From CAZSXS01 sp964611385 (GTDB taxonomy: Bacteria; Bacillota; Clostridia; Lachnospirales; CAYPQA01): 7,965 bases of DNA. Made by a program: the position numbers and the translations under genes. Positions 5,942-7,965 of the stretch are shown piece by piece (positions within the stretch are counted from its first letter, which is position 1; each line of letters begins with the position of its first letter). The stretch is from NCBI GenBank assembly GCA_964611385.1, contig CAZSXS010000119.1:1-7965 (forward strand). The letters are read 5' to 3'. The notes under the pieces were generated by a model. The model had not been told where the DNA came from, did no database searches, and saw only the letters and a program-made list of their open reading frames with translations.

Positions 5942-6427
5942 TTGGCTTTATCAAAAAAAGGCTTTACCTTGATTGAAATCGTGTTGGCCCTGGCTGTCAT
6001 TGCTGCTTTAGGCCTGATGATTGCTCCAGCATTTTCCAAAAACGAACAAAGAGCCCTTGAAAAGTTTGCTCTGGAGCTGCGGGCGGATTTTCGCTATGCA
6101 GCAAAAATGTCTGTTATTAACGGCAGAAGCTACAGTATTCGTTTTTACCTGGAGGAAAATTACTATACAATCACAAGCGTAACGCCTCATAACCGCAAGG
6201 AAGAACTGGTAAAGCGAGTTCAACCGAACTCCATATTCTTTAAAAGCATTTTACTCAACGGTGGTCTGAGCACGGTAACGTACAGCATTTCTGGTACTTT
6301 AAGCTCCGGGGCAGGAAAAGTCACTTTTGGTGACAAGGAACACACCATGATTTTATCTGTTTTGCCCGTCACTGGTCGCGTGGCTGTTTACACGGAGAAG
6401 GTTGATGAAGAGAATAGAATTTATTAA
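5942..6427 (+). CDS. Type IV pilin-like prepilin (GspH/FimT/ComGD-like pseudopilin)
   Basis: The product is a 161-residue prepilin-type protein that would be cleaved and N-methylated by prepilin peptidase, then assembled into a pilus or pseudopilus at the membrane. The leader MALSKKG is followed by FTLIEIVLALAVIAALGLMI: cleavage is after Gly7, with Phe at +1 and Glu at +5, and the hydrophobic helix spans about 8-28. The long amphipathic helix (to about residue 60) and the C-terminal pattern SGTLSSGAGKVTFG (117-130) then VLPVTGRVAVY (140-150) fit GspH/FimT or the competence pseudopilin ComGD. It starts at TTG with a perfect Shine-Dalgarno; the frame is open farther upstream to 5765, but that part overlaps feoA and lacks support. 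No pilus ATPase, platform protein or prepilin peptidase is nearby, so partners must be encoded elsewhere. It heads an operon with comFB, aroQ and efp. Confidence 0.85.
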   Translation: MALSKKGFTLIEIVLALAVIAALGLMIAPAFSKNEQRALEKFALELRADFRYAAKMSVINGRSYSIRFYLEENYYTITSVTPHNRKEELVKRVQPNSIFFKSILLNGGLSTVTYSISGTLSSGAGKVTFGDKEHTMILSVLPVTGRVAVYTEKVDEENRIY

Positions 6428-6456
6428 TGATTATTAATAATATTGGAGGCGTTTTT

Positions 6457-6729
6457 ATGCAGGAACTTAAAAATTATATGGAAGAATGCGTATTGGATGT
6501 CGTTGACAGTGTGATTAAAAGCTCTGATGTATGCTCTTGTGAAAAGTGTAAAAGCGACATTATGGCGATAGCCCTGAACAAGCTTCCGCCGAAATATGTA
6601 GTCACCAGAAAGGGAGAAATCTACACAAAGATTGCTACCCTTCATAATCAATTTGATGTGGATGTCATATCCGCTTTAACTATGGCGTCTGGTTTTGTAA
6701 AGGACCATCCCCGTCACGATAACGAATAG
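6457..6729 (+). CDS. comFB: ComFB family (late competence) protein
   Basis: This small cytosolic protein of 90 residues matches the ComFB family. Bacillus subtilis comFB lies in the late competence operon comF; family members in other bacteria have been connected with cyclic-dinucleotide binding and pilus functions. Visible hallmarks are the N-terminal MQELKNYMEE, a cysteine group Cys26, Cys28 and Cys31 (CSCEKC) plus Cys11, likely for zinc, the conserved ALNKLPPKYVVTRKGE (39-54), and the C-terminal DVISALTMASGFVKDHP. The ATG at 6457 is chosen because GGAGG lies seven bases upstream. An ATG at 6427 overlapping the pseudopilin stop (TAATG) would add ten residues and lacks a Shine-Dalgarno. The gap to the pseudopilin gene is 29 bases, consistent with co-transcription and a shared role in pili or DNA uptake (inference). 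Confidence 0.87.
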   Translation: MQELKNYMEECVLDVVDSVIKSSDVCSCEKCKSDIMAIALNKLPPKYVVTRKGEIYTKIATLHNQFDVDVISALTMASGFVKDHPRHDNE

Positions 6730-6755
6730 AGTATAAAACGGAGTAAATTATACAA

Positions 6756-7187
6756 ATGATGAACATTTGCATTATAAACGGCCCTAATTTAAACTTTACA
6801 GGTATCCGAGAAAAGTCTGTCTACGGCTCCGAAACACTGGAAGATATTAACCATTTTTTGAGCCAAGAAAAGCCGGATGGATTGCAACTGAGCTTTTTTC
6901 AATCCAATGTAGAAGGCGAGCTGATTAACAAAATTCAGCTCTGCTTTCACGAAAAGGTGGACGGGATTGTAATCAATCCGGGTGCATTTACCCACTACAG
7001 CATCGCCTTACGAGATGCCATAGCCTCGGTCAACATTCCGACCGTCGAGGTTCATCTTTCCAATATTCACAAGCGGGAGGAATTTCGGCACAAGTCGGTG
7101 CTGGCGCCCGTATGTGTAGGCCAGATTGCCGGGTTCGGCAAGTATAGCTATCTCTATGCCCTTTATGCCCTTAGGGATTTAAAATAG
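6756..7187 (+). CDS. aroQ: Type II 3-dehydroquinate dehydratase
   Basis: This shikimate-pathway enzyme dehydrates 3-dehydroquinate to 3-dehydroshikimate for aromatic amino acid synthesis (EC 4.2.1.10) and normally forms a cytoplasmic dodecamer. The 143 residues are typical. Conserved parts are INGPNLN (7-13), Arg18 and catalytic Tyr23 in VYG, SNVEGELI with Glu53, INPGAFTHYS (73-82) with Asn74 and His80, EVHLSN (98-103) with catalytic His100, and FRHKS with Arg111. Two adjacent ATGs (6756 and 6759) are possible starts. CGGAGT lies about 12 bases upstream, rather far, so translation may be modest. It is 26 bases from comFB and 20 bases from efp. The aroQ-efp pairing is common in Clostridia. Confidence 0.96.
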   Translation: MMNICIINGPNLNFTGIREKSVYGSETLEDINHFLSQEKPDGLQLSFFQSNVEGELINKIQLCFHEKVDGIVINPGAFTHYSIALRDAIASVNIPTVEVHLSNIHKREEFRHKSVLAPVCVGQIAGFGKYSYLYALYALRDLK

Positions 7188-7207
7188 AATTAACAGGAGG
7201 AAAATTA

Positions 7208-7765
7208 ATGATTTCGGCAAGTGAATTTAGAAATGGCGTAACAATAGAAGTTGACGGTGATATTTTTGTAATTGTAGAGTTTCAGCATGTAAAGCCCGGT
7301 AAGGGTGCTGCTTTTGTGCGGACAAAGCTTAGAAATTTAGTGAGCGGCGGTATCGTTGAAAGAACCTTCCGTCCTACAGAAAAAATGGGCCGTGCACATA
7401 TAGACCGCAAGGACATGCAGTACTTATATCAGGATGGAGACTTATTCCACTTTATGGATAATGAAACCTATGAGCAATCGGCCATCAATGCTTCTGATGT
7501 GGGCGACGCTTTAAAGTTTGTCAAAGAAAACGAAATGGTAAAAATTCTTTCCCACAACGGAAGTGTTTTTGGCATCGAGCCTCCCACCTTTGTTGAGCAG
7601 GAAGTAGTCAACACCGAGCCTGGCTTCAAGGGAGACACCGCAACCGGCGCCACCAAGCCTGCCACCGTTGAAACCGGTGCAGTCGTTAATGTTCCTTTGT
7701 TTATTAATGTTGGGGAAAAAATAAAAATTGATACTCGCACAGGTGATTACTTAGGACGTGTATAA
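7208..7765 (+). CDS. efp: Translation elongation factor P
   Basis: EF-P binds ribosomes stalled on consecutive prolines, between the P and E sites, and promotes peptide bond formation. The 185-residue protein is full length, with the N-terminal KOW-like domain, the central OB domain and the C-terminal OB domain. Lys32 at the tip of KPGKGAAF (29-36) is the position that is modified in many bacteria. The family signature toward the end is present as INVGEKIKIDTRTGDYLGR (166-184). AGGAGG lies seven bases before the ATG, one of the strongest ribosome-binding sites in the window. It is the last gene of the operon begun at 5942 and is followed by a hairpin terminator. No modification enzyme gene is visible here. 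Confidence 0.98.
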   Translation: MISASEFRNGVTIEVDGDIFVIVEFQHVKPGKGAAFVRTKLRNLVSGGIVERTFRPTEKMGRAHIDRKDMQYLYQDGDLFHFMDNETYEQSAINASDVGDALKFVKENEMVKILSHNGSVFGIEPPTFVEQEVVNTEPGFKGDTATGATKPATVETGAVVNVPLFINVGEKIKIDTRTGDYLGRV

Positions 7766-7847
7766 GTTTGTAGATTTTGGGAAATATAAATCAAGTATCG
7801 ATTATGTTTACAACGGTACTTATAGCAACTAAAAATGAATAGACGGG

Positions 7848-7903
7848 AAAAACTCCGGCTTCCTCTACTTTTTTTCAAAAGTAAAGGCTGTCCGGAGTTT
7901 TTT
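7848..7903 (+). terminator. Long hairpin terminator after efp
   Basis: AAAAACTCCGG (7848-7858) pairs with CCGGAGTTTTT (7892-7902). An inner stem TACTTTT/AAAAGTA (7866-7872 with 7877-7883) closes a four-base loop, with an internal bulge between the two stems. The descending arm ends in a run of T. It lies about 80 bases after the efp stop; I see no gene between. Confidence 0.88.
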
Positions 7904-7919
7904 CTTTGTTTAAAACCGT

Positions 7920-7965
<46 letters not shown>

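Overview
The window looks like a piece of a Clostridia-type (low-to-middle GC Firmicutes) anaerobe genome. Shine-Dalgarno sequences are strong (GGAGG-type) and GTG/TTG starts are used. A FeoA/FeoB pair, a ComFB protein, an AroQ-EF-P pair and a TndX/TnpX-type large serine recombinase all fit that group. I cannot name a genus. The last 46 bases are pure G, which looks like a sequencing or assembly artefact at a contig end, not biology.

Layout. (1) Bases 1-1905, minus strand: the end of an integrated mobile element. It carries a large serine recombinase of 571 visible residues, open to the left edge and probably missing only its last few residues, preceded by a 45-residue ORF of unknown function. 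(2) Bases 1906-2236: an AT-rich non-coding stretch with two sets of short direct repeats and an inverted repeat. It holds the gap promoter and probably the boundary between mobile element and chromosome. (3) Bases 2237-3339, plus strand: a stand-alone glyceraldehyde-3-phosphate dehydrogenase gene with its own strong terminator. (4) Bases 3428-4450, plus strand: a Gfo/Idh/MocA-family NAD(P)-dependent oxidoreductase of unknown substrate. (5) Bases 4510-5808, minus strand: a feoAB ferrous-iron uptake unit. Here feoB is cut off after its GTPase domain and about two membrane segments, exactly at a perfect 14-bp tandem duplication. (6) Bases 5809-5941: a divergent promoter region. (7) Bases 5942-7903, plus strand: a tight operon of a type IV pilin-like (GspH/FimT/ComGD-like) pseudopilin, comFB, aroQ and efp, closed by a long hairpin terminator.

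How the parts relate. Gap is central glycolysis, AroQ is the shikimate pathway and EF-P is translation of polyproline stretches; these are ordinary chromosomal genes. Pseudopilin and ComFB suggest a link to type IV pili or DNA uptake, although no assembly ATPase or other pilus gene is present. FeoAB would import Fe2+, but the visible feoB cannot encode a complete transporter. I see no convincing new multi-gene system. The observations most worth a second look are the feoB truncation at a tandem repeat, the recombinase/element boundary next to gap, and the repeated ATGGAGGT-NTG start architecture.
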